A DNA stretch of 5,835 bases from Acidimicrobiia bacterium (GCA_013001485.1 JABDMN010000181.1:1-5835), one strand, 5' to 3'; counted from the stretch's first letter, positions 1-5,731 are shown. Notes: a model not told the origin generated them from the letters alone. Translations and numbers: made by a program.

Positions 1-234
1 ACGATCCGCGACAACCATCGACCCTTCGACGGGTCGATCGAAGATCTCGACGTGCCGACCCTGCTGGTCGGAGCCGATCCCGAGGTCGATGCGCTGGTGT
101 CGACGGAGCGCGGCGAGGCCCTGGCGGTCGCCAACCCCTTCGTCGAATACGTGATTCTTCCTGGTGCCGGGCACTCGCTCCACCGGGATGACTACGGCGC
201 ATTGTGGGTCGCCATCGAGCCATTCATCCTGTAG
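1..234 (+). CDS. Alpha/beta hydrolase, C-terminal fragment (5' end outside window)
   Basis: The reading frame is open from the first base and ends with TAG at 232-234, giving 77 visible residues. The pattern fits the last part of an alpha/beta-hydrolase fold: a strand-like VPTLLVGAD segment (visible residues 18-26) where the acidic catalytic residue usually sits, a helix, then VILPGAGHSLHRDD, in which His58 in the GAGHS context is the likely catalytic histidine. A final helix ends the protein, as usual for the family. The nucleophile elbow lies upstream of the window, so the substrate (ester, epoxide, haloalkane or other) cannot be told. The heliorhodopsin gene starts 50 bp downstream on the same strand, so the two could be co-transcribed. 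An internal GTG at 52 is not the true start because homologous-looking sequence continues upstream of it. Confidence 0.8.
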   Translation, partial: TIRDNHRPFDGSIEDLDVPTLLVGADPEVDALVSTERGEALAVANPFVEYVILPGAGHSLHRDDYGALWVAIEPFIL

Positions 235-284
235 CGACACCGATGCCGCTAGAAATAGTGTCCGCCGTCAAAGGAATCCCGTCC

Positions 285-1049
285 ATGACCACAGTTCTCA
301 GCGCCCGCGCCTCCCGCCTGCGCACCTACAACCTCGTGATGGGTGGCCTGCACGCCATCCAGGGGATCGTGGTGCTCCTCATGGCCAACGCCTTCGCTCT
401 GCCTGTGACGGCAGTCTTCCTGGAGGGTCAGCCCGGTGCCGGGATCGACACGGGAGTGACGACGTTGTTCGAGATCCGCGTCGCCTGGGGAGTAGCGGCG
501 TTCCTGTTCTTGTCCGCCATCGCCCACTTCGTGATCGTGAGCCCGGGTGTCTACGACTGGTACCTGCGCAACCTGAGCAAGAACCGCAACTACGCCCGCT
601 GGATCGAGTACTCGCTCAGCTCGTCGCTGATGGTCGTCCTCATCGCCCAGCTCACCGGCATCTATGACGTGGCCGCCCTCGGTGCCATCTTCGGAGTCAA
701 TGCGATGATGATCCTCTTCGGTCTGCTCCAGGAGCACTACGAGGAGCCCGGGTCCGGTCGGTGGATGCCCTACTGGTTCGGTGTCCTGGCCGGAATCGTT
801 CCCTGGCTGCTCATCGGCCTGTATCTGTGGAGCCCGTCGACCTCCGAGAGCCCGCCGGCGTTCGTGTTTGCGATCTTCATCTCGCTGTTCGTCTTCTTCA
901 ACACCTTTGCGGTCAACCAGGTGCTGCAGTACCGCAAGGTGGGGAAGTGGGCCGACTACGTCTACGGCGAGGTGGTGTACATCTTCCTGTCGCTGACGGC
1001 GAAGTCGCTGCTGGCCTGGCAGATCTTCGGGAGCACGCTCCAGCTCTGA
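285..1049 (+). CDS. Heliorhodopsin (retinal-binding seven-helix membrane photoreceptor)
   Basis: This 254-residue protein has about seven hydrophobic segments, roughly residues 14-36, 62-84, 101-123, 129-149, 161-183, 191-214 and 225-249. Family signatures are clear. The third helix carries ARWIEYSLSSSLM with Glu108 as the expected Schiff-base counterion. The last helix carries LSLTAKSLLAWQ with Lys240 (codon 1002-1004) as the retinal lysine and Ser236 one turn before it. His23 and His81 match the buried histidines known near the counterion. The long loop between helices 1 and 2 (about 37-61) is also typical. Heliorhodopsins sit with the N-terminus in the cytoplasm, opposite to type-1 rhodopsins, and most show no ion pumping; their role is generally taken to be sensory or regulatory. 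I chose ATG 285 because AAGGAA (271-276) lies just upstream; a start at 204 would overlap the previous gene and add residues unlike the family. The only odd feature is the palindrome on its stop codon. Confidence 0.95.
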   Translation: MTTVLSARASRLRTYNLVMGGLHAIQGIVVLLMANAFALPVTAVFLEGQPGAGIDTGVTTLFEIRVAWGVAAFLFLSAIAHFVIVSPGVYDWYLRNLSKNRNYARWIEYSLSSSLMVVLIAQLTGIYDVAALGAIFGVNAMMILFGLLQEHYEEPGSGRWMPYWFGVLAGIVPWLLIGLYLWSPSTSESPPAFVFAIFISLFVFFNTFAVNQVLQYRKVGKWADYVYGEVVYIFLSLTAKSLLAWQIFGSTLQL

Positions 1050-1063
1050 CCTGAAACAGGTCA
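1047..1063. promoter_or_regulatory. Perfect 7-3-7 inverted repeat on the heliorhodopsin stop codon
   Basis: TGACCTG-AAA-CAGGTCA is an exact 7-bp inverted repeat with a 3-base centre, and its first three bases are the heliorhodopsin TGA stop. It could be a short transcription-stop hairpin, but the sequence after it (AATTGG) has no T-run. Alternatively it could be an operator for a dimeric regulator acting on the fasciclin gene, whose start lies 98 bp further on. Either role is inference; only the symmetry is directly seen. Confidence 0.4.
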
Positions 1064-1102
1064 ATTGGAAGAGACCTTCATCCAGGACGCGGTCCTTCTT
1101 CG

Positions 1103-1110
1103 TACTAAAT
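1103..1110 (+). promoter_or_regulatory. Possible -10 element upstream of the fasciclin gene
   Basis: TACTAAAT is the most AT-rich, -10-like string in the 111-bp gap before the fasciclin start and lies about 50 bases upstream of the ATG, which would leave a normal 5' leader. No convincing -35 hexamer is found at 16-18 bases upstream. This is a weak candidate. Confidence 0.25.
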
Positions 1111-1160
1111 GTGAGAAGAGGGGGTTCGACGCCCCACGTCGATCTGGGAGGAATCTCAAG

Positions 1161-1781
1161 ATGAAGAAGATCTTGGCGGCTGTGATCGCCGCCGCTCTGT
1201 TGCTCGTGGCTGCACCCGTGTCTGCGGACGGTCACATTCCGTCCACCGTGGAGACCGTTGTCGCTGTCAGCGGCGACCCTGGTGATTTCGACAAGGACAA
1301 GAAGGATTTCGACATCCTGCGTGAGCTGGTCTTGCTCGCCGGTCTTGCCGACGCCCTTGGTGACGGTGAGGGCAGCCTGACGGATATCACCGTGCTGGCT
1401 CCGACCGACAAGGCGTTCCAACGTCTTGCCAAGGACCTTGGCTATGACGGCAAGTATGACGAGGGCGCCATTCTCGGGTTTCTCGCCGGTGGCCTGACCG
1501 CATACGCCGACGCCAACGGCACCGACGTGATCACGGTGATCACGAGCGTGCTGCTCTATCACGTCGCTGGTGAGGCGTACACCAACAAGGAGCTGAAGAA
1601 GGCCGACTCGGTCGACACGCTCCTCGGCGTGAGTCTTGACAGCAAGAACAAGAAGTTCATCGATGGCGAGGACGATCTCAAGAACGCCAAGCTCAAAGGC
1701 GTCAAGGACGTCGCCACCTCGAACGGCTACATCCAGGGCATCGACCGGGTCCTGATCCCCGTACCGGACCTCGTCAACTGA
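1161..1781 (+). CDS. Secreted single-domain fasciclin (FAS1) protein
   Basis: The 206-residue protein begins with a clear Sec signal peptide: MKK, a hydrophobic core (about residues 4-18) and a likely cleavage after Val-Ser-Ala22. The remainder is one FAS1 domain: the first conserved block TVLAPTDKAF at 77-86, the central YH pair at 133-134 (VLLYHVAG), and the final block NGYIQGIDRVLIP at 188-200. FAS1 proteins act outside the cell in adhesion or matrix contacts. There is no lipobox and no C-terminal anchor, so it is probably released or loosely wall-bound. The mature part is acidic, with 25 Asp and 16 Lys in 184 residues, and the stretch between the first block and YH (about 87-130) looks longer than in minimal FAS1 domains. 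ATG 1161 is supported by GGGAGGAA at 1146-1153 with seven bases of spacing; an in-frame upstream extension from 1065 would bury the signal peptide. The 111-bp gap after the heliorhodopsin suggests its own promoter. Confidence 0.92.
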   Translation: MKKILAAVIAAALLLVAAPVSADGHIPSTVETVVAVSGDPGDFDKDKKDFDILRELVLLAGLADALGDGEGSLTDITVLAPTDKAFQRLAKDLGYDGKYDEGAILGFLAGGLTAYADANGTDVITVITSVLLYHVAGEAYTNKELKKADSVDTLLGVSLDSKNKKFIDGEDDLKNAKLKGVKDVATSNGYIQGIDRVLIPVPDLVN

Positions 1782-1801
1782 TTCGACAACCAAGCAAGTG
1801 G

Positions 1802-1830
1802 GAGGGCCCGGTCGGATCGACCGGGCCCTC
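1802..1830. terminator. GC-rich hairpin between convergent genes, likely bidirectional terminator
   Basis: GAGGGCCCGGTCG (1802-1814) and its exact reverse complement (1818-1830) form a perfect 13-bp stem with a 3-base loop. It lies 20 bases after the fasciclin stop and 25 bases beyond the stop of the opposing repeat-protein gene. It has no T-run on either side, which is common for terminators in high-GC actinobacteria. Its position between two converging genes suggests that it ends both transcripts. Confidence 0.85.
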
Positions 1831-1855
1831 TCGCGTGTGGTGCTGGGCCTGCCTG

Positions 1856-2395
1856 TTAGCTCGACCGCTCCAGGAATTCGTTCCAGGCCTCCACCGAGCT
1901 GAAGTACGGCACATAGGCCTGAGCCGCTGCCTCCTGATCGGCGAGGAACGAGTCCCACAGCGCGACCGAAGTCGCATACGGCAGGGCCGCCGCTTCGTCC
2001 AGAATCACGAACTCCTCCCAGAGAGCGACGGACGTCGCATACGGCAACGCAGCCGCTTCCTGCAAAGCGAGGAAGTGCTCCCACGCCTCGACGGAACTTG
2101 CGTACGGCACCCAGGGTTCGAGTGCCGCCCGTTCCATACTCAGGAAGTGCTCCCACGTCTCGATCGAGCTCGCGTACGGCACGTAGGGCTCGACGACGGC
2201 TTCAGCCACTGCGTCCTCCGACACCGCGTCGATGATCAGAGGGGTGGCGATGGCCGCTGCCACGACGACGAGAGCCAGCGCCAACCAGGGCAACAGGCTG
2301 ATAGGACGCCGTTGCGGTGGCGGTATCGGTCGGTCGACGCGCGGCAGTTCTTCTCTCGAAGGCGCGACAGTCGGCCGTTCCAGGACCTGGGTCAT
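1856..2395 (-). CDS. Single-pass membrane protein with five extracytoplasmic PYxxS...W..F repeats, unknown function
   Basis: I do not recognise a family for this 179-residue protein. Residues 1-31 are polar, rich in Pro and Arg (PPPQRRP at 25-31), and probably cytoplasmic by the positive-inside rule. Residues 32-57 form one strong membrane segment. A short acidic, alanine-rich linker (58-68) follows, then five tandem repeats fill the rest of the protein to the last residue. The consensus is roughly (V)PYA(S/T)SVEAWEHFLALxEAAA: a Pro-Tyr turn followed by an amphipathic helix with invariant Trp (81, 105, 126, 147, 171) and Phe (84, 108, 129, 150, 174). No cysteine or catalytic motif is visible. 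ATG 2395 is chosen because a strong AAAGGAGG (2400-2407) precedes it; the frame stays open far upstream, but that part overlaps the channel gene and is antisense to it. It is divergent from the channel gene, 175 bp away, so the two could share control. Confidence 0.88.
   Translation of the reverse strand: MTQVLERPTVAPSREELPRVDRPIPPPQRRPISLLPWLALALVVVAAAIATPLIIDAVSEDAVAEAVVEPYVPYASSIETWEHFLSMERAALEPWVPYASSVEAWEHFLALQEAAALPYATSVALWEEFVILDEAAALPYATSVALWDSFLADQEAAAQAYVPYFSSVEAWNEFLERSS
1859..2191 (-). repeat. Five tandem protein-coding repeats (units of 72, 72, 63, 63 and 63 bp)
   Basis: Read in gene direction, the units lie at 2120-2191, 2048-2119, 1985-2047, 1922-1984 and 1859-1921. Distances between the invariant Trp codons are 24, 21, 21 and 24 codons, a symmetric pattern. 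Units 1 and 2 share an exact 16-base stretch (2142-2157 and 2070-2085, 72 bases apart). Units 3 and 4 share an exact 13-base stretch (2034-2046 and 1971-1983, 63 bases apart). At protein level, units 1, 2 and 5 share the VPY...SS(V/I)E form, while 3 and 4 share LPYATSVALW. This points to stepwise duplication within the gene. Confidence 0.9.
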
Positions 2396-2570
2396 GGCGC
2401 CTCCTTTCTTCACGAGAACGGTGTCATGTGACGATCGGCGCTGCATTGCCCTCGACCGTTGTACACCTTGCAGAACCCACGCGGCCCGTGTGCTCAGCGC
2501 GTGCGCCGTGGCCGGCCGATGGTCGCCAGATAGAGTGCCAGCGGGTCCACTGAAGCAGCGAGGTCCATCG
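2396..2570. other. Divergent intergenic region between the repeat-protein and channel genes
   Basis: These 175 bases separate two genes that point away from each other and must hold both promoters. I see the Shine-Dalgarno site for the repeat protein at one end and a weak GAGG (2560-2563) before the channel at the other. Possible -10 strings are TAGAGT (2531-2536, + strand) and TACAAC (2463-2458, - strand), but neither has a good -35 at normal spacing. No convincing operator palindrome stands out. Confidence 0.6.
2400..2407 (-). promoter_or_regulatory. Strong Shine-Dalgarno site deciding the repeat-protein start
   Basis: On the minus strand AAAGGAGG ends four bases before ATG 2395. It is the best ribosome-binding match in the window and fixes the start of the repeat protein, ruling out the long in-frame extension that would run into the channel gene on the opposite strand. 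Confidence 0.8.
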
Positions 2571-3914
2571 ATGGTCACCCAAACCTCCGACGAGCTTTCG
2601 CGAAGACAAGAGCTCGAGCTGACCGTGTGGGACGTCATCGTCCTCGCGGTGACGATCGTCGTGGCGGTGCTCATTCCGCTGGAAGTGGTGTTCGACAGCC
2701 TGGAGTCCGGCTGGATCGTTGCTGTGTCCGCCGCTGCCTCGGTCGTCCTGGCATGGGATGTGGTGCTCCGTCTCGGTGGGTCCTCCGGCGAGCAGGGCAT
2801 CACCGGCGACCACGAAGTTGGCCGATCGGAATACCTGAGGTCGTGGTTCACCGTCGACCTCCTGGCGGCGATTCCCTTCGAGCTCCTCGCTATTGCACCC
2901 GGCGTCGAGGGGTCCTCGTTCGAGGGGCCGATTCGCTTCCTCGCTCTCCTCCGGGTTCTGCGCATCACCCGGGTCCTGGCTCTCCAACGGAGGTGGCGGC
3001 TGAGGACATCGATGAACCCCGCCGTGCTCCGGCTGGCGTTTTTCGCGTTCTGGATCGTCCTCATCGCACATTGGATCTCGTGCGGGTGGGTCGCCCTCGA
3101 CGGCGCCGCCGCGGGGCATCCCGAGCTGAGTCCGTATCACCAGGCGGCCTACTGGACGATCACGACCCTCACCACGGTGGGGTATGGCGATCTGGTGCCC
3201 AGTGGTGGGGGACAGGTGGCGTACGCCATGGCCGTCATGGCGCTCGGTGCTGCCATGTACGGGTACATCATCGGCAACGTCGCCACCCTGATCGCCAACC
3301 TGGACGTTGCCCGGTCCCGACACCTGCAGCGCATGGAGCGGGTCAACACATTCATGCGCGACCGAGGCATTGCTCGCGACCTTCAGGCACGGGTTCGCGA
3401 CTACTACAACTACTCGTGGGAGACCCGGGCCGGGCGCCAGCAGTCCGAGATGCTGTCCGACCTTCCTCCACCTCTCCGCACCGAGATCGAACTCCATCTC
3501 AACCGACCGGTGCTCGAGAAGGTGCCGCTCTTTTCGGGAGCAGACGATGCTGTGTTGCGAGAGCTTGCGCTGCACCTCGAGCCGACGGTGTGCGTTCCTG
3601 GTCAGGCGATCGTGCGCAGGGGTGAGATCGGAGACGAGCTGTTCTTCATCAACTCGGGAACCGTCGAGGTGCGGTCCTACGACGAGGCGCAGGTGGTGGC
3701 GGTCCTGGGCGACGGCGACTTCTTCGGCGAGATGGCTCTCATCGAGCAGAGTCCCCGGGCCAACACAGTGAATGCGCTCGAGCACTCCAACCTGTACACC
3801 CTCGATCGGGCGAGTTTCGAGCGGGTTCTGGAGACGTTCCCCGAGTTCGCCGGCCAGGTCCGGGAGGTCGCAGCCCGACGGCGCGCCGAGTCCGACGAGG
3901 TCGGCGGCGCCTGA
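2571..3914 (+). CDS. Six-transmembrane cyclic-nucleotide-binding potassium channel (CNG/SthK-like)
   Basis: This 447-residue protein is a voltage-sensor-type ion channel with a C-terminal cyclic-nucleotide-binding domain. S1-S3 fall at about 20-41, 47-66 and 90-108. S4 (about 119-139) has Arg at 128, 131 and 134 in the usual three-residue spacing, with further Arg at 122, 140 and 141. S5 is about 149-173. The pore helix leads to TTVGYGD at 201-207, the K+-selective filter, and S6 runs about 214-243. A long helical C-linker (about 245-315, including RDYYNYSWETR) follows, resembling that of SthK and eukaryotic CNG/HCN channels rather than the short MlotiK1 linker. The binding domain (about 316-430) contains the phosphate-binding cassette FFGEMALIEQSPRANTV, with Glu387 and Arg396 expected to hold the ribose and phosphate. 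It probably opens to let K+ leave the cell when cAMP or cGMP binds; the ligand cannot be told from sequence. ATG 2571 is preferred because S1 begins shortly after it and weak GAGG lies seven bases upstream; the longer open frame upstream is the opposite-strand shadow of the repeat gene. Confidence 0.93.
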   Translation: MVTQTSDELSRRQELELTVWDVIVLAVTIVVAVLIPLEVVFDSLESGWIVAVSAAASVVLAWDVVLRLGGSSGEQGITGDHEVGRSEYLRSWFTVDLLAAIPFELLAIAPGVEGSSFEGPIRFLALLRVLRITRVLALQRRWRLRTSMNPAVLRLAFFAFWIVLIAHWISCGWVALDGAAAGHPELSPYHQAAYWTITTLTTVGYGDLVPSGGGQVAYAMAVMALGAAMYGYIIGNVATLIANLDVARSRHLQRMERVNTFMRDRGIARDLQARVRDYYNYSWETRAGRQQSEMLSDLPPPLRTEIELHLNRPVLEKVPLFSGADDAVLRELALHLEPTVCVPGQAIVRRGEIGDELFFINSGTVEVRSYDEAQVVAVLGDGDFFGEMALIEQSPRANTVNALEHSNLYTLDRASFERVLETFPEFAGQVREVAARRRAESDEVGGA

Positions 3915-5135
3915 TCACGCAGTCAGCGTCGTCCTGACCACGATCTCGGAGTGCAGCGTCTTGTGGACGGGGCACCTGTCGGCGATCTGAAGCAGCCGAT
4001 CCAGCTGCTCGGCGTTCAGATCGCCTTCCATGGTGATCTCACGGTCGACATGGTCGATGTAGCCAGACGGCGTCTCGCAGTCGTCGCAGTCCCGGGCATG
4101 GACCTTGCGATGAGCGAGCCGGACCGTCACCGACTCGAGCGGCCACTCCTTTCGGTCGGCGTACATGCGCAGCGTCATCGCCGTGCAGGTGCCGAGTGAA
4201 GTCATCAGGTAGTCGTAAGGGCTCGGGCCTTCTCCGGATCCACCCACCGACGCCGGCTCATCGGCAACGAGGGAGAACCCGCTGCTGATCACGTCCGCCC
4301 GGTAACCGTCCTCGACACGGACCACGGTCACGCTGTCGTCGCCGTCCACCGCAGTCGTGTGCTCGTGGAGTGTCCCTGACACGTACCGATCCGCCCATGT
4401 GGCGATGACCTCTGCCACGTAGCGCGCATCGTTGTCGTCGCTGACGAGGTGATCGGTGTCATCCAGCGACACGAAGCTCTTCGGGTGCTTCGCCGCGTCG
4501 AGGATCGCGGCTGCGTTCTCGACGCCGACCGTGTTGTCGATGGGCGAGTGCAACACGAGGAGGGGTCGCCGCAAGCTGCTGATGGCGCCTGCCAGGTCGA
4601 TGGTCTCGACGTCGTCGACCAGTTGCTGCTTGATGGTGAAGGGGCGGCCGGCGAGCACGACTTCGGCTTCACCTTCGGTCTCGATCTCGCCCAGGTCGTG
4701 CACCAGATGCTTCTTCAGGTGGGCCGGGCTCGATGGCGCCGCGATCGTGGCCACTGCGCGGATGGACTCGATGCTGCCTGCGGCTGCAAGGGCCACGGCT
4801 CCTCCCAGGGAGTGACCGATGAGCACCTCGGGAACACCATGGTTCTCGGCGAGGAATGACGCCGCAGACACGAGATCGTCGACGTTCGTCGTGAAGTTGG
4901 TGTCCGAGAAGTCACCGGCGCTCTCACCGAGACCCGTGAAGTCGAACCGCAGCGTCGATATGCCATGACGGGCCAGCGTGTCGGTGATCCGTCCGATCGC
5001 TTTGAGGTTCTTCGAGCACGTGAAACAGTGGGCGTAGACGGCGTAGGCAATCGGATCGGGTGCGAACGCGTGGTCGATCCTCCCGGCGAGTTCGAGCCCG
5101 CGTGAATTCGTGAATGTGACCGTGTCGTAGCGCAT
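3915..5135 (-). CDS. Bifunctional alpha/beta hydrolase-OsmC family protein
   Basis: The 406-residue protein joins two domains. Residues 1 to about 255 form an alpha/beta hydrolase: AHCFTC (35-40) at the oxyanion position, nucleophile elbow GHSLGG (107-112) with Ser109, probable catalytic Asp200 (SPIDNTVG) and His229 (DDTDHL). Residues about 268-406 form an OsmC/Ohr-type thiol peroxidase domain with the two expected redox cysteines, Cys317 in SLGTCTAMTLRMYA and Cys388 in ADRCPVHKTL. OsmC proteins reduce organic or inorganic peroxides. This hydrolase-OsmC fusion is a known architecture; the hydrolase may release or prepare an acyl or peroxide substrate, but that is inference. An extra CDDC pair (350-353) in the OsmC part could form a disulfide or bind metal. 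No signal peptide, so cytoplasmic. The ATG at 5135 gives the normal start of the hydrolase fold (MRYDTVTFTN), although its ribosome site is weak; in-frame residues upstream look non-native and overlap the sigma gene. It ends directly against the channel stop and is divergent from the sigma gene. Confidence 0.93.
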   Translation of the reverse strand: MRYDTVTFTNSRGLELAGRIDHAFAPDPIAYAVYAHCFTCSKNLKAIGRITDTLARHGISTLRFDFTGLGESAGDFSDTNFTTNVDDLVSAASFLAENHGVPEVLIGHSLGGAVALAAAGSIESIRAVATIAAPSSPAHLKKHLVHDLGEIETEGEAEVVLAGRPFTIKQQLVDDVETIDLAGAISSLRRPLLVLHSPIDNTVGVENAAAILDAAKHPKSFVSLDDTDHLVSDDNDARYVAEVIATWADRYVSGTLHEHTTAVDGDDSVTVVRVEDGYRADVISSGFSLVADEPASVGGSGEGPSPYDYLMTSLGTCTAMTLRMYADRKEWPLESVTVRLAHRKVHARDCDDCETPSGYIDHVDREITMEGDLNAEQLDRLLQIADRCPVHKTLHSEIVVRTTLTA

Positions 5136-5209
5136 GGCCAGAGCTTCGCAGAGAACAGTGCAACCCGAGCGGATGCATTGGGGTTCTTGTTCATGTGAGA
5201 CTCGAGGCG
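5136..5209. other. Short divergent promoter region between hydrolase-OsmC and sigma factor genes
   Basis: This stretch of 59-74 bases, depending on the sigma start, must hold both divergent promoters, which would overlap. I find no -35/-10 pair at standard spacing on either strand, so an alternative sigma factor, possibly the adjacent ECF one, may be used. Co-regulation of the peroxidase fusion and the sigma factor is plausible but unproven. Confidence 0.4.
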
Positions 5210-5731
5210 ATGACCGACCACCAGGAGCTGTGCAAGCAGCTCGCACGCGATCTCGACGGGGCCTTCCCCGCTGTGGTCACCGCGATGCAGGACCAGATCT
5301 TCTCCGGTCTGCGCCGGCTCCACCCGGCCGACGCCGAGGACCTCACTCAGGAGGTGTTCATACGCGCCTACCGGGCACTTGGCGAATACGAAGCAGCCCG
5401 CATCCACAAGCTCGAGTTGCGGGGCTGGCTGTGGACGATCGCCATGAACCTGGGGCGCAATCACGCGCGAGACCGGGCACGCCGGCCGACTCCCGTGGAG
5501 TTGGTCGACCGCTTCGGAGCGCTCGACCCGGAGCCGGCCGACAGTGTCGCCTGGAACCGGCGTCTGGCGTCGCTGACCGTGAATCAGCGCCGCGCTGTCG
5601 TGCTGCGTCACGTGGTCGGGCTCTCGTACGCCGAGATCGCCGAAGCGCTGGATCGTCCTCAAGGGACAGTGAAGGCGGATGTTCACCGGGGTATCGAGAG
5701 GTTGCGAACCATCATGGAGGCAGAGTCATGA
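5210..5731 (+). CDS. ECF-type RNA polymerase sigma factor (sigma-70 family)
   Basis: With the ATG at 5210 the product is 173 residues, a normal ECF size. Region 2 covers about 17-92: the core-binding and -10 recognition segment DAEDLTQEVFIRAYRAL at 41-57 and the helix RGWLWTIAMNLGRNHARDRARR at 71-92. A short linker follows, then region 4 at about 121-169 with the -35-binding helix-turn-helix LSYAEIAEALDRPQGTVKADVHRGIERLR. The regulon cannot be read from the sequence. The start is uncertain: GTG 5195 would add five residues (MRLEA), and neither start has a well-spaced Shine-Dalgarno site (GAGG at 5204-5207 is only two bases before the ATG). I prefer the ATG because MTDHQEL is the more typical beginning. 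The stop overlaps the next start as ATGA, so the two are translationally coupled. It is not one of the larger housekeeping sigma factors, which carry more domains. Confidence 0.92.
   Translation: MTDHQELCKQLARDLDGAFPAVVTAMQDQIFSGLRRLHPADAEDLTQEVFIRAYRALGEYEAARIHKLELRGWLWTIAMNLGRNHARDRARRPTPVELVDRFGALDPEPADSVAWNRRLASLTVNQRRAVVLRHVVGLSYAEIAEALDRPQGTVKADVHRGIERLRTIMEAES

Noticed and set aside
1527..1544. Tandem GTGATCACG twice, each palindromic at its core
   Set aside because: It lies inside the FAS1 domain and simply encodes the Val-Ile-Thr pair repeated; coding sequence explains it without a regulatory role.
249..2156. Very long open frame (635 codons) on the minus strand across heliorhodopsin and fasciclin
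   Set aside because: It is antisense to two clearly recognised genes and part of a third, has low-complexity Gly/Arg/Asp/His-rich content, and is explained by high-GC codon bias keeping the opposite strand open.
2423..2432. GTCATGTGAC as a possible CRP/FNR-like half-site pair
   Set aside because: The arms are only four bases with a two-base gap, unlike the spacing of CRP-type operators; it is too short to be meaningful.
2232..2570. N-terminal extension of the channel by 113 residues
   Set aside because: It overlaps the repeat-protein gene on the other strand and is Arg/Ser/Gly-rich without family character; the normal channel N-terminus begins at 2571.
2396..3064. N-terminal extension of the repeat protein by 223 residues
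   Set aside because: It is antisense to the channel N-terminus, shows no domain, and a strong Shine-Dalgarno site directly precedes the internal ATG at 2395.
2424..3785. Long minus-strand open frame (453 codons) opposite the channel gene
   Set aside because: It is a shadow of the channel gene, with His/Arg/Asp-rich composition, no recognisable motif and no ribosome-binding site.
4715..5686. Minus-strand open frame spanning the sigma gene and the hydrolase N-terminus
   Set aside because: It runs antisense to the ECF sigma gene and out of frame with the hydrolase; both real genes have clear motifs.
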